Shown: piece after piece, positions 33,584 to 43,318 of the stretch | Layout: every line of letters begins with the position of its first letter | Numbering within the stretch: the stretch's first letter is position 1 | Source: Cryphonectria parasitica EP155 | Lineage: Eukaryota > Ascomycota > Sordariomycetes > Diaporthales > Cryphonectriaceae | Assembly (NCBI RefSeq): GCF_011745365.1 | Contig: NW_024468913.1 | Coordinates: 1,054,001 to 1,118,000, forward strand | DNA: 64,000 nucleotides | Direction of reading: 5' to 3' | The notes under the pieces: model-generated | Told to the model about the DNA's origin: nothing | Database searches by the model: none | What the model saw: only the letters and a program-made list of their open reading frames with translations | Translations under genes and position numbers: made by a program

Positions 33584-36027
33584 TTTGGGGAGCAACAATA
33601 CTGCATTAAACTTCAGGAAACGGCGCAGTAGAAGGGGTTATACACAACATGAGAACGGTTGCTATCTGGACTCTTGTGTATTCAACTTGACTTGACATAG
33701 ATTGTGTCTCGGTCATATTTTATAAAGTGGGCGGCTGGTCTCATTCTTTAATGCATAGAACTTGCCAAGTGCATGGAAACTGCTATCGGTGTTCTTTTCC
33801 TTCAGACATTCATTATTTTGTTGACCATAGTCACTCTGACCAAACCCCTCCCCCGGGCTTGGAGCACCTTACATCTCTTCAAGAGCTCTCTTTGTCTCTC
33901 TCTCTTATACGAGACTAGATACCATCTACCTAGGCAAGATAAAAGCATTTCGCCAGCAGACTACAATGGGGAGATCCCCATTCTTTTCCTCTCGTGCTTA
34001 TCAAGACCTGATGAATTGGCAGCTGTCGTCGTCATACCGGACGATGACGTTCCAACCCTCGTCAGAAAAGAAGTTTTGGCCTGTCATGCTGCCGCTGAAG
34101 CAATCAGATTTGTAACAGTTGATGAGGATGTCCCAAGCACCATTCCCAATGGATTTGAAGGTCGTGGAGAATGTCTTGAGATTCTAGGCCAAGCATATTT
34201 TCATCAGCAAATGAAGTTCGGTGGCGTCAAGGTGGATTTCTGATGGTCATCGGCTTGGTGGACTTTATATCGTTGCACCACCAAAGGGCAGAATTGTAAG
34301 AGCACGATACACGACCACAATTTCCGGGACAAGGACCATTGGCACCACTACCATCGAGGTTTAGTAGGTACTATACACCAATTTAAATATACCAAGCCGT
34401 GGCTCTCTGCCATCTAAGCAACTTTCAGGGTTAGAGATCAAGCATCTGGCTTCAGGAGACATTGGAAGTCTGGGCAGGAAGACAGCTCTACTTGAAACAA
34501 ATCTCGACAGTCCCGTTAGACTTGGGGCTCATTGCAACTCCAGTCTTCGTGTTTCAACGTTTGAAAGGAGGAGAGTCCTAAACAGAGGGCTGGCAAGACC
34601 AGTCTAGAGAAGTGGATGTTGGGACTGCAGTGTTGTTGTGCATATGTTTGATAAAAGAGAATGAGTGACCAAGCCAGACGAGATGATTAGTTGACCTGCC
34701 AATCTTTTGCTTCAGTAAGATAGTTGCTGTTAGCGTGAGTGCCTTTGCAGTGCTGCTGAAGTAAAATTGGGGAGGAATTGGGAATGTATAGTTTTTGTAA
34801 GTGGCATTTAGATAGTTACTGTATGGTTGGTCGAAATCAGCTGGATTCGTGTCATAAAGAAGAAGATCTTCTCAAGCGGGACAAATAGGCCACTGTGTAC
34901 TGCCCAACAGTACCATCTCATGAGAACATGGTTTCTCTAGAGGCAGAGAATGGAACGTTGAAATCTTGGATATGCGAATGGGAGGGATACTTACATGGCA
35001 TCCTCGACAAGTGCCCGTGATGTTCACCAAAACTGCATCCTTGAGGTCAGGCTGGACCATCCAGGTGTTGTTCTGAACACCATAGTCAAAAATGAGTGCA
35101 GTCAGACTGACTCTAGCACAGAGGGGCCTGCAAAAGCTTCTTAGCATTTCTTCCTATTTGGAACGTATTGTAATGGCAATGTTAAGTGAAAAATAATGAG
35201 ATACATTTAGTGAGCAAAGGGTTTAGATATAGCAACCGAGAGGGAATATGACGGACTATGGCAAGGGGCAACCAAGAGTGGGTTGAGATTCTTCATTTTG
35301 AATGCATAATTTTCCCCGATTTACAGAATAATTTGGAACTCAAACAAAAACCACCAGAAAACCCTGGTACAAGTTTGATGATATCAACATCAAATGTGGT
35401 GTCTGGTATCTTTCCTATGGTCCAATTTGGTGAAGAAGGATGACACTGAACAGGTTGCTCTTTCAGTCGGATTTTTGGGACTAATTCTTTTTTTTCTGAT
35501 ACATTATAAATCCGTTCAAAGATAATCTCAAAAAATTCAGTCTCAACCAGTGGCGGAAATCAAACCTGGTGAAATTGAATTGTATTTTCCGTCATCCATT
35601 GGCTCTTGACAAGAGCCGTCACCAGTCTCCAGTTAAGTCAGCTCCGACCCTACTATAGCATGTCCTGACTGCCTGAGTACTAGTGGTGTACAGTGGTGCA
35701 CTTGGTATGCGCAGGCCATAGCTGACAGCTGTGAATTAGCGGGGGGAGAATTGACGGCAGGGGGGCCCTTGCCAGCTGCTTGAAAACACTTTACTATGGT
35801 ACAGGACTTTCCTTTGTGTCGCAGCCCCCTGCTATCGATAAAGGCAACCCCTCGTTGCCTACTCAATTTTGAGTCAGACCGCGTCGCGTTCAGAAATTTC
35901 TTGATACTAATGCGCAACACATCTTCACCAACGTCCTTCACTGCAGTCCACCAGGGATAATAGTTTTGAGGCCACTGCTATTCTCTTGGGATTCTGGACC
36001 GTTCTTACCAGTCAAACGGTGGTCAAG
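33584..36027. other. Gene-poor, AT-richer block between ERG10 and CTP synthase
   Basis: The block is visibly richer in A/T than its flanks. It holds one frame of coding appearance (33773-34243, listed separately), and minus-strand frame 34872-35147 with no recognised motif. It may contain decayed genes or a decayed transposon; I recognise no transposase, reverse transcriptase or terminal repeat. Confidence 0.45.
33773..34243 (+). other. Unassigned open frame, possible gene remnant
   Basis: A 156-codon frame starts 190 bp after ERG10. Its first half is hydrophobic and then irregular, but the second half (about residues 68-156) has balanced, protein-like composition: LAAVVVIPDDDVPTLVRKEV, an Ala-rich helix-like stretch, FVTVDEDVPSTIPNGFEGRG and a QQMKFGGVKVDF end. 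I do not recognise the family. It could be the last exon of a gene whose upstream exons are lost or fused, or chance. No convincing 5' exon chain is visible. Confidence 0.3.
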
Positions 36028-38423
36028 ATGCGTTACGTCCTTGTCTCTGGTGGTGTTATCTCAGGTATGGTTTTTGCTCATTGTCCACTACTCACAATCC
36101 ATCCGTGAAGCACTGCAACCCCCCTCACTGGTGGTGGGGAGACGGGGAAAGGCCTGATGGTGGTTGGTTTGGCTGACGTTGTGTCGTAGGTGTCGGAAAG
36201 GGAATTATCGCCTCCTCCACTGGCCTGGTTGGTTGCTTCGCGTTCGACATACAAACACAATGAGAATCTCTGACAGAAGATTTCATAGCTTCTGAAAACA
36301 CTTGGACTCCGTGTCAGCTGCATCAAGATCGATCCATATGTCTCGGTCGACGCAGGTCTGATGGCCCCTGCCGAGCATGGCGAGTGCTTCGTCTTGCGCT
36401 CAGGTCCGTTTCTGTGTAGTGTCGATTGATTGCCTGTCCGTCGTCTCTGCTGACACTCTGAACAGGCTCCGAAGTTGACCTGGATCTCGGCAACTACGAG
36501 AGATACCTGGCTGTTACCCTGGCCGGTGACAACAATATCACTACCGGCAAGATATATCAACACGTCCGTTCCCCCACATTGTCCACCCACGAGGACGAAG
36601 TCTGATTGGTTGGCAGGTCATCCAAAAGGAGCGCCGCGGCGACTACCTGGGCAAGACTGTTCAAATGTGTGTGCCCCTTCGTCGTCTCTCTCCTTCGGAT
36701 GTCCCAGCACGTCGCATGAGATTCCGGCACGCAGCGGCGTTTCATGGACTGTGTCTGGGCTGGAAGCGAGCCATGATCTTTGCTGATAGTTCACAGCGTC
36801 CCCCATGTCACAAATGCGATCAAAGACTGGATCAAGCGAGTCTCCCGGATTCCCGTCGACGGATCCGACGAAGAGCCCGATGTCTGCATTATCGAGCTTG
36901 GAGGCACTGTTGGCGATATCGAGAGCATGCCTTTTGTTGAGGCGCTTACCCAGCTGCGTCATGAAGCCGGAGCCGGCAACTTCATGACCATTCATGTCTC
37001 CTATGTTCCTACCATTCACGGCGAGCAGAAAACCAAGCCAACTCAGCACGCCGTGAAGTCCGTCCGCAGCTATGGCCTGATCCCCGACCTTGTGCGTCAA
37101 GTATTGTCATTGCCTTCTTGTGCTCGCAAAGCTGATGGTCATACTAGGTTGCCTGTCGATGCGAACAGCCTCTTGCGGAGAGTACCGTTGCGAAGCTTGC
37201 GCTGCACTGCTCAGTCGAGGTCGACCAGATTCTTGTGGTTCGCGACATGCCAACCGTCTACCAGGTTCCCATACTCCTGAAGCAGCAGCACCTGGTCACT
37301 CTGCTGCGCGTTAAGCTTAACCTCGCCGGCGAATTCATCCCTCTTGCGCGTGTGGCCAGGGGTGCTGAGCTCTGGGACCACTGGCAGTCAGTGGTAACAC
37401 AGGAGCAGCAATCTGACATCAGCATCGCGCTGGTGGGCAAGTACGTCGAGACACACGATGCGTATCTGTCGGTCGTCAAATCTCTGGAGCATTCTTCCAT
37501 GCACCTGCGACGCAAGCTCAATCTGATCTGGGTCGATGCTGAACACCTCGAGCCGCAGACCAAGGCTGCCGAGGCGAGCAAGTACGAGAAGGCGTGGCGG
37601 GAAGTCCGAGATGCCTCTGGAATCATTGTGCCAGGAGGATTTGGCACTCGCGGCACTGAGGGAATGATGCTGGCCACCAAGTTCGCTCGGGAGAGCCGTG
37701 TGCCGTTCCTGGGAGTACGTATTCGAAATCGTCGGCGTGCGGGGTTTCCTGGTTGCTCAATTGCTAATTGAAAATTCAGGTATGCCTTGGCTTCCAAACA
37801 GCCGCTATTCAGTTCGCGCGTGATCTCTGCGGGATGACGGGCGCCAACTCGGAAGAGTTCGAGGCTACTGCCAAGGAACTTGTGGTCATCTCCATGCCCG
37901 AGCTTGACAAGCAAAACATGGGCGGCACCATGCGTCTCGGGTCCAGGAAGACGATCTTCCAGCCAAGCAGCGAGGGGGCCAAGATCCGTGCCCTGTACGG
38001 TCATGCTGCAGAGATCGAGGAGAGACACCGACACCGATACGAGATTAATCCGGAGTTCATCGATCGCTTGGAGGCTGCCGGTCTGCACTTTGTCGGAAAG
38101 GACGAGACGGGTCAGCGTATGGAGATTTTTGAGATCAATGATCATCCTTATTTTGTTGGTGAGTATCTTGTACTTGATTCTAATTTTTTTTCTGCTATCT
38201 GTTCTTGCTGACTTTCCCTGAAGGCACACAATTCCATGCCGAGTACCAGTCCAAGGTGCTCAACCCTAGTGTAAGTGCAAATATTAGATGCCCCCTTCTT
38301 GCGACCTCAGCTGACGAATAACAGCCCCCGTTCCTGGGCTTCATCGCCGCTAGCGCTGGTCTCCTCGATGATGTCTTGAAGGCCAGGCTCACCAACGGTG
38401 TCAACGGCACGCACCACTTTTAG
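36028..38423 (+). CDS. CTP synthase, ten exons
   Basis: Exons 36028-36064, 36190-36227, 36289-36403, 36466-36563, 36617-36666, 36797-37091, 37148-37714, 37780-38158, 38224-38270, 38325-38423; 574 residues (yeast Ura7 is 579). The synthase domain begins [17 protein letters not shown] and contains KIDPY, D70 of the EVDLDLG magnesium site, [22 protein letters not shown] and [11 protein letters not shown]. The class-I glutamine amidotransferase half has VPGGFGTRG, nucleophile Cys402 in [15 protein letters not shown], and the His531/Glu533 pair in TQFHAEY. It converts UTP to CTP with ATP and glutamine in the cytosol. Odd points: residues 62-65 read RSGS where homologues have a DGG/DGA loop, and two donors are GTCCGT. 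Nine introns are many for its length. Confidence 0.95.
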
Positions 38424-39451
38424 ACCTCAGCGAGGTTGTGACGGGGCGACGCGGCTTGTTTCGAGGGCGGTTCCAGACAGACGAAGGCGGCGTTTTAGAA
38501 ATGACCATGAGAAAGATAAAGACTGGCGTTACTTGCGATAGGACTTAAAGAGGGGCACCGGACATGAATAGTATAGGGTTTTAAACCTCAAACACTGCAT
38601 TGAGCCTTTCACAAACAAAAAAGGGACGGGAATTTGGGGGCGTTCTGGGCGTTTTATGCATTGCCCGTTGACCTGTTCTTTACGGGACGCGCGCTGTCCT
38701 GCTCAATGCAAGGGCTCGCGCCTGATGGGATGAGGAAGGCTACTAGAGAAGCTGGCTGGCAGCGCCCAGTTATGCCTGTGCAATCTCGGAGGCAGGGTAG
38801 TTGCGCACAACCGGGCGGCAATTACGCCCCCGCATTATCAGGAGCAACAGGCCTGACCTTAAGATTAGTTAGGCTCGATTAGACATTATATAGAACTCGA
38901 ATAGTCGATGCACTTCTATTGAGGATCTCTCAAGCCTGCGAAGAAGACGAGCTAGACATAAGATCAGGAAGGTGTTTGCTCATCAATGCCTGCCAGACAA
39001 TTCATAGACTAGTAGGCTGGATGATTGCTTTGCACGACCAAAATAAGAGAAAGAAAGAAAGAAAAAGTCCTGAAAGGGAAAGAAAAGAATAAACCAGACG
39101 AACCACTTACACAATGACTTGAACCTCGTTATTAAGTAAATAGGAGGCTGCCATGCTAAGAGTTCACGCTGCAGAGGTGTTTTCCAGCTGGTTCAGCGGC
39201 AAGACAGCCCTGGGTTCTATGGGTACCGAAAGGACTAGCCTCAAGGATCAACGGCTTTTGAACAGGGAATAGGTTCCAAAGGCCAGGCTGTACTGGGGAG
39301 TTTCTCATCATCATCATTATCATCATCGACACAAAAATCATTCTGGTCCTGTGTTCAGGGCGACTCACTGGTTCTCCGGACATCCACTAGTAGCTCGCCG
39401 CTCATTGAGGCTATAATATGCAAATTTTGCTCGTATTACAACAAAATGACG
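38424..39451. other. Intergenic region
   Basis: About 1 kb between CTP synthase and tRNA-Leu. It includes an A/G-rich tract (39045-39090) and a (CAT)n-like stretch at 39302-39328. No gene supported. Confidence 0.5.
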
Positions 39452-39548
39452 GGTCAGATGGCCGAGCGGTTATGGCGTCAGGTTAAGGTCAGCTTAACAA
39501 AACTTCCTGATGGAGCAATCCTCCTGGGTTCGAGTCCCAGTCTGATCA
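39452..39548 (+). tRNA. tRNA-Leu(AAG) with 16-nt intron
   Basis: Acceptor GGTCAGA pairs with TCTGATC (one G-U) before discriminator A. D arm GCC...GGC with CGAGCGGTTAT loop; anticodon stem TCAGG pairs with CCTGA; loop T-T-A-A-G-G-T gives anticodon AAG. The 16-nt intron (tcagcttaacaaaact) follows position 37. A long variable arm (TGGAG-CAA-TCCTC region) is typical of class II tRNA-Leu. T arm CTGGG-TTCGAGT-CCCAG is perfect. Mature length 81 nt. Confidence 0.95.
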
Positions 39549-39552
39549 TGAA

Positions 39553-39559
39553 TTTTTTT
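39553..39559 (+). terminator. Pol III T7 terminator of tRNA-Leu
   Basis: Seven T start four bases after the discriminator; a second run of eight or more T follows at about 39564. Confidence 0.8.
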
Positions 39560-40273
39560 CCGGTTTTTTTTTCCTTATTTATTATAAGGAGTTTCGTACC
39601 TGTTCCTTATAGCTGGTTTCCCATTTTCTGCACCACCAAGGAGCTTTGGTATTTTTCTCTTTCCTTTCGTCTTTTCTGCTTCCCTTGTTCTTTTATCTAT
39701 TTGAAGAAGTTCTGGGCGGGAGATGGGAGATGGAAAACGAGGAGACAGAGCGACGCCGCGGGTCCACCGTCCGTGATTAGAAACGGCAAACCGTAATCGA
39801 GAAAGTGGATGTAAAACGGCAATAGAAACGGGCATTGGGACGACAAACATTTGGAATACAGTTGGAAGACGTTGACAATTGAATGAAAGAAAACAGGAAG
39901 GAAAAAAACACCTATACCAAATATACTCACAGGCGAGGTCACTTATATACATCATTAGGCAGGCTTACAGCGTACTTTGTATAAGCATGTACGAACTCTG
40001 CCCGCACAGTGATATGGCTCGTTTGATTTGAAGAGCAGTTGAATGATCTGGCATCTTGGGACTGTCTCCTGAGCCCTCTCTGTCTGCTCTTAACTTATGG
40101 ACGTTTTGGTATCCAACCCCTCTACAGTACTGCGCCATAAGGGGCAGTAAGTCACCCTGCCACCTGGAAATACGGTCCCATCTCGTCGAAAGTGGGACAA
40201 AGATGATAAGAAGTAGGGTTCACGATCGAGGCTATATTGTGATTAAACGCGAAAAGTGGATTTGGTATGGAGG

Positions 40274-40516
40274 CTACAAGATAATGCGCAAGTCAAGTCG
40301 GCCTCCTTGTATTTCAAAGATCTCTACAATATGAAGGTTGTTGCAGCCCTCGAGGGGGAAAAGAAAGGTGAAGGGTATCGCAGCCAGCGAGGAGAAAAGG
40401 AGCAAGACCATGATGATGAGTATGGCGAAACCTAGTAGTAGTTTGCCGACGTTCTCGCCAGGGTCTCCTGATGGTCTGGGTGCTATACCCCCGATGCATA
40501 TGAGGAAGACGTGCAT
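40274..40516 (-). other. Small hydrophobic open frame, unconfirmed
   Basis: 80 codons with one potential membrane span at about residues 29-52 and a GDPGENVGK stretch just before it. It could be an exon of an unannotated small membrane protein. No upstream exon or family is recognised, so chance is as likely. Confidence 0.2.
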
Positions 40517-41040
40517 GTGTCACAGCAATAGGCATGAAAAGAACACCAGCACAGTGAAGGGAAGTACCTTCAAAATCTCTCCGAACTCATTCCTGAAGAG
40601 TCGAGACGTTCAGACACCCAAGTCAGTACACTTCTTGACTACTTGAAGTAGACTTGGTCAATCCCCAAGCCGCGGCGGCCGGCATGCATCATGGCACAGC
40701 CCTGTGGACATTATCGATTCAGATACGTTGTCTCTGCTGGTACCGCTGGTTGTCCTCTATCGACTTAGATCTCTTCTCCTATAAGCTGTTCCTCCGTTTC
40801 CATTAATCAAAATTCTCTTGGGATTCGACTTCATGAGAATCGAACTTCATAAAGATACCACAGAAGTCTCGTGTGACTGGCATCTCAAGCAACGATTGAT
40901 TGATATTGCAGTCTGTCCATCTGGAAATGTAATCTGAGAATGACCAAAAGAATGTGAAGGTCTTTGTTATGATGTGGGCTTGCTTCAGACACATCCCCTC
41001 CTTTCACGAATACCTTGTCTTCTTCTTCTTGCCACCGATT

Positions 41041-41065
41041 AAAAAAAAAAAAAAAAAAAAAAAAA
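41041..41065 (+). repeat. A25 homopolymer
   Basis: Twenty-five consecutive A on the plus strand. It is antisense to the neighbouring gene's 3' region, so it is not that gene's poly(A) signal. Confidence 0.9.
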
Positions 41066-41139
41066 GAATACTGTGCACCTCGTAGTTTCCCTGACCTTTG
41101 CGCGTCCCAGCAGGTAGACCCATCTCCCCACTTGGTCAC

Positions 41140-41997
41140 TCATTCCAGATTCACCTCCCTCCCAGCCGCAGCACATACAAACCGCACCCCAGCGCTCATA
41201 ATGGCCTTCCACACCTCCAACTCTGCCTCGTCGCGCGGCGCATAGATCATGACATAGCTCCACGGCATAAACGCCACGCCGCTCAGGGGGTGCCGCTCCG
41301 CCCAGCCCTTCCGCACGACCTCCTCCGCGTCCGCCATGCTCAGCGTGATGTGCGAGCTCGCCTCCGGGTGCACGTGCGTCACCTCGCCCTTCAGGCCCCG
41401 CGCGAGGAATTTCGGCAGAGGAGGGCTTGCCGAAGACGCCCTCGCCCTCGTGTCGAGCCAGAGTGCCTGTGTCCCCACGCCCTCGAGCCCGGACGGCCGC
41501 ATCACCAGCACCCCCGCACCCTTGGCCGCCAGCTTGACCAGGTGCGCCGCCATCCGCGCCCGCATCGCCTCCACATCGCTGGGTCGCTGCGTCATCTGCC
41601 TCTGCGGGGCGACGTACCCAGGCACCTCAGGGCGGCCTCCCTGGCGCTCGGGAATCGGGACCTGGGCAGAGGAGAAAAAGGTCTTGTTGCCGTGCGGCTC
41701 CGTGGCGGTCCGGTTCTGGGGCTTGGCAAGCGGCAGAGGGTCGCGTGTGTCGTGCCGAGCGATGAGTTGGAGGACGCCCTGCAGAGCCCAGCCGAAGACG
41801 TTGTAGGGCATGCCGCCTTTGCCTAGAGCTATGTACCCGCGGTAGCTGGCGCGGGCGTAGGACAAGGTTGGAATGGAGACGCCGAGGGCTGTGATGGCGA
41901 CGGCGATGGCGGCGGCCCTGGGGTTCTGGCGCAGCGTGGGCGGGAGGACCTCGGTAAGGCGGTGGAGGTAGGTGGTCAAGGCGGTTCCTGATGCCAT
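41140..41997 (-). CDS. Luciferase-domain (DUF5519-type) membrane-anchored protein, single exon
   Basis: 285 residues, intronless, ATG at 41997-41995. A basic/hydrophobic N terminus carries one membrane span at about 27-50 (AAIAVAITALGVSIPTLSYA), then a GYIALGKGGMPYNVFGWALQG segment. The C-terminal half has the order seen in fungal luciferase-domain proteins: GLKGEVTHVHPEASSHITLS, EEVVRKGWAERHPLSG, MPWSYVMIYAPRDEAELEVW. The domain name is historical; bioluminescence is not implied and the reaction is unknown. The HVHPEASSH stretch may be the functional site (inference). The 5' leader holds a 19-bp direct repeat and CAG repeats. Confidence 0.8.
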   Translation of the reverse strand: MASGTALTTYLHRLTEVLPPTLRQNPRAAAIAVAITALGVSIPTLSYARASYRGYIALGKGGMPYNVFGWALQGVLQLIARHDTRDPLPLAKPQNRTATEPHGNKTFFSSAQVPIPERQGGRPEVPGYVAPQRQMTQRPSDVEAMRARMAAHLVKLAAKGAGVLVMRPSGLEGVGTQALWLDTRARASSASPPLPKFLARGLKGEVTHVHPEASSHITLSMADAEEVVRKGWAERHPLSGVAFMPWSYVMIYAPRDEAELEVWKAIMSAGVRFVCAAAGREVNLE

Positions 41998-42003
41998 AAT
42001 TTG

Positions 42004-42041
42004 TTGCTGATGGGTAATTATCTTGCTGATGGGTAACTATC
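42004..42041 (-). repeat. 19-bp direct repeat, two copies, in 5' leader
   Basis: TTGCTGATGGGTAATTATC (42004-42022) followed at once by a copy with one change, AAT to AAC (42023-42041). It ends seven bases upstream of the ATG of the luciferase-domain gene. Confidence 0.85.
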
Positions 42042-42072
42042 TTGCTGCTGTTGCTGCTGCTGCTGCTGCTGA
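42042..42072 (-). repeat. CAG/CTG triplet repeat
   Basis: CTG triplets on plus (ttgctgctgttgctgctg and onward), CAG/CAA on the sense strand of the luciferase-domain gene, adjoining the 19-bp repeat. Confidence 0.85.
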
Positions 42073-43318
42073 TGTGTTTTGTTTCCTGGTGCGGGTCGTC
42101 CAGCAATGGAGTGAAGGTTTTTTTCTTCTTTCTTTTTTGACTTCTTTTCAAGTCGCCCTGGTTGCTGGATTTTCTTTTGTTTTCTTTCCCTTTCCTTCCT
42201 AGTCACTATTGATGGGGAGTAGCTTCTTCAATAATGGCGGCGCCACTTCTTTTCAGCTGACAGCTGGGAAGCTGAAGGGAGGGGAAAGGGGGGGTTTTGA
42301 CGACGATCTTATAAAGGCAGTTAGAAGAGCATACATACGCGCGTAACTACTACGCCTCTCGATAATCGGGTTTGATCGGAATCCTACAGCAAATTGTCAT
42401 ACGACGACGGGGCCAAAAAAGTAAGCTTCACGACTTTTGGTCTGTCTATCTCTCCCCCTCCGTCAGCTCCGAACAAGGTTCTCTCTCGCGCTCTCACATG
42501 CTTCGCGGCCAGTCAGATTGTTGGAGGGTACTTACTGTCTTGTTGGAACATGGGGGGTTGAGTGGAAAGTTTCCTATGGGTGGGGTGGCTTGACGTGACG
42601 TGACTGGGGAGTAAGTTATCTGACTACTTGGACGTAAGTGACAAGAAATGCACCGACGGCGACGGCGGTGGATGCATTGTCCGATCGTCACGTTGGTTCG
42701 CGGGGGTCCGGTATAATACGTAAGCTACGCCTCGCAGCGTTAAATACGAGCCTACAGAGAACCAAGCGTATAATTACAGAAGGAGAAATGAAACATATTC
42801 AGTTCTAGACATGAGAAAAAAGATATCAAGAAGAGAGAGAAGGTTATTTTTGTCTATCTAAATCTTGATTTGTCCCCCCCCCCAAAACCCCCCCCCAAAA
42901 AAAACCACCAAACAAACCGTTACCCAAGGATCTATTTATGTTATTCAAACGCAAATACATCAAGGAAACAAGACACAATGCTACATCTATATATATAAAC
43001 GTATATTTCCATGAAGAACGCCGATCATGTCTCTCTTTAATTTTGTCTTCTCTTTCGATGCCAAATTGCACACTATGACTAAAACATCAAGCTACAAGGC
43101 CGAATTTTTAGAACTCTTTCTCCAACATCCGTCGCCCGTACCGTGTAATTAGGAGGTATCAAAGCGAGCCGCAACGCCATGCTGATACAAACAAGTTCAA
43201 ACAAGTCAAGTATAGGGAAAAGAAAACAAGCCATGTGTAGGGAAAAAAGAAAACAAGTAAGAAATAAGAACAATGAAGATGAAGGTCAGGAAAGCATGTT
43301 AACAGATGTCGCGCGCCC

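Larger units (their letters stand above)
39560..41139. other. Intergenic region with a hydrophobic minus-strand frame
   Basis: No gene firmly supported. The minus-strand frame 40516-40274 encodes 80 residues with one clear hydrophobic stretch (LLLGFAILIIMVLLLFSSLAAI). A run of 25 A lies at 41041-41065, about 75 bp past the stop of the luciferase-domain gene. Confidence 0.45.
41998..43318. other. Intergenic region
   Basis: Contains the 5' leader repeats listed separately, a CT-rich stretch, and C10/C9 runs at 42874-42883 and 42888-42896. No gene supported. Confidence 0.5.

Noticed and set aside
41041..41065. A25 run as the poly(A) tail of a retrocopy
   Set aside because: No coding or SINE-like sequence precedes it on the plus strand and no target-site duplication is seen; it is better treated as a homopolymer.
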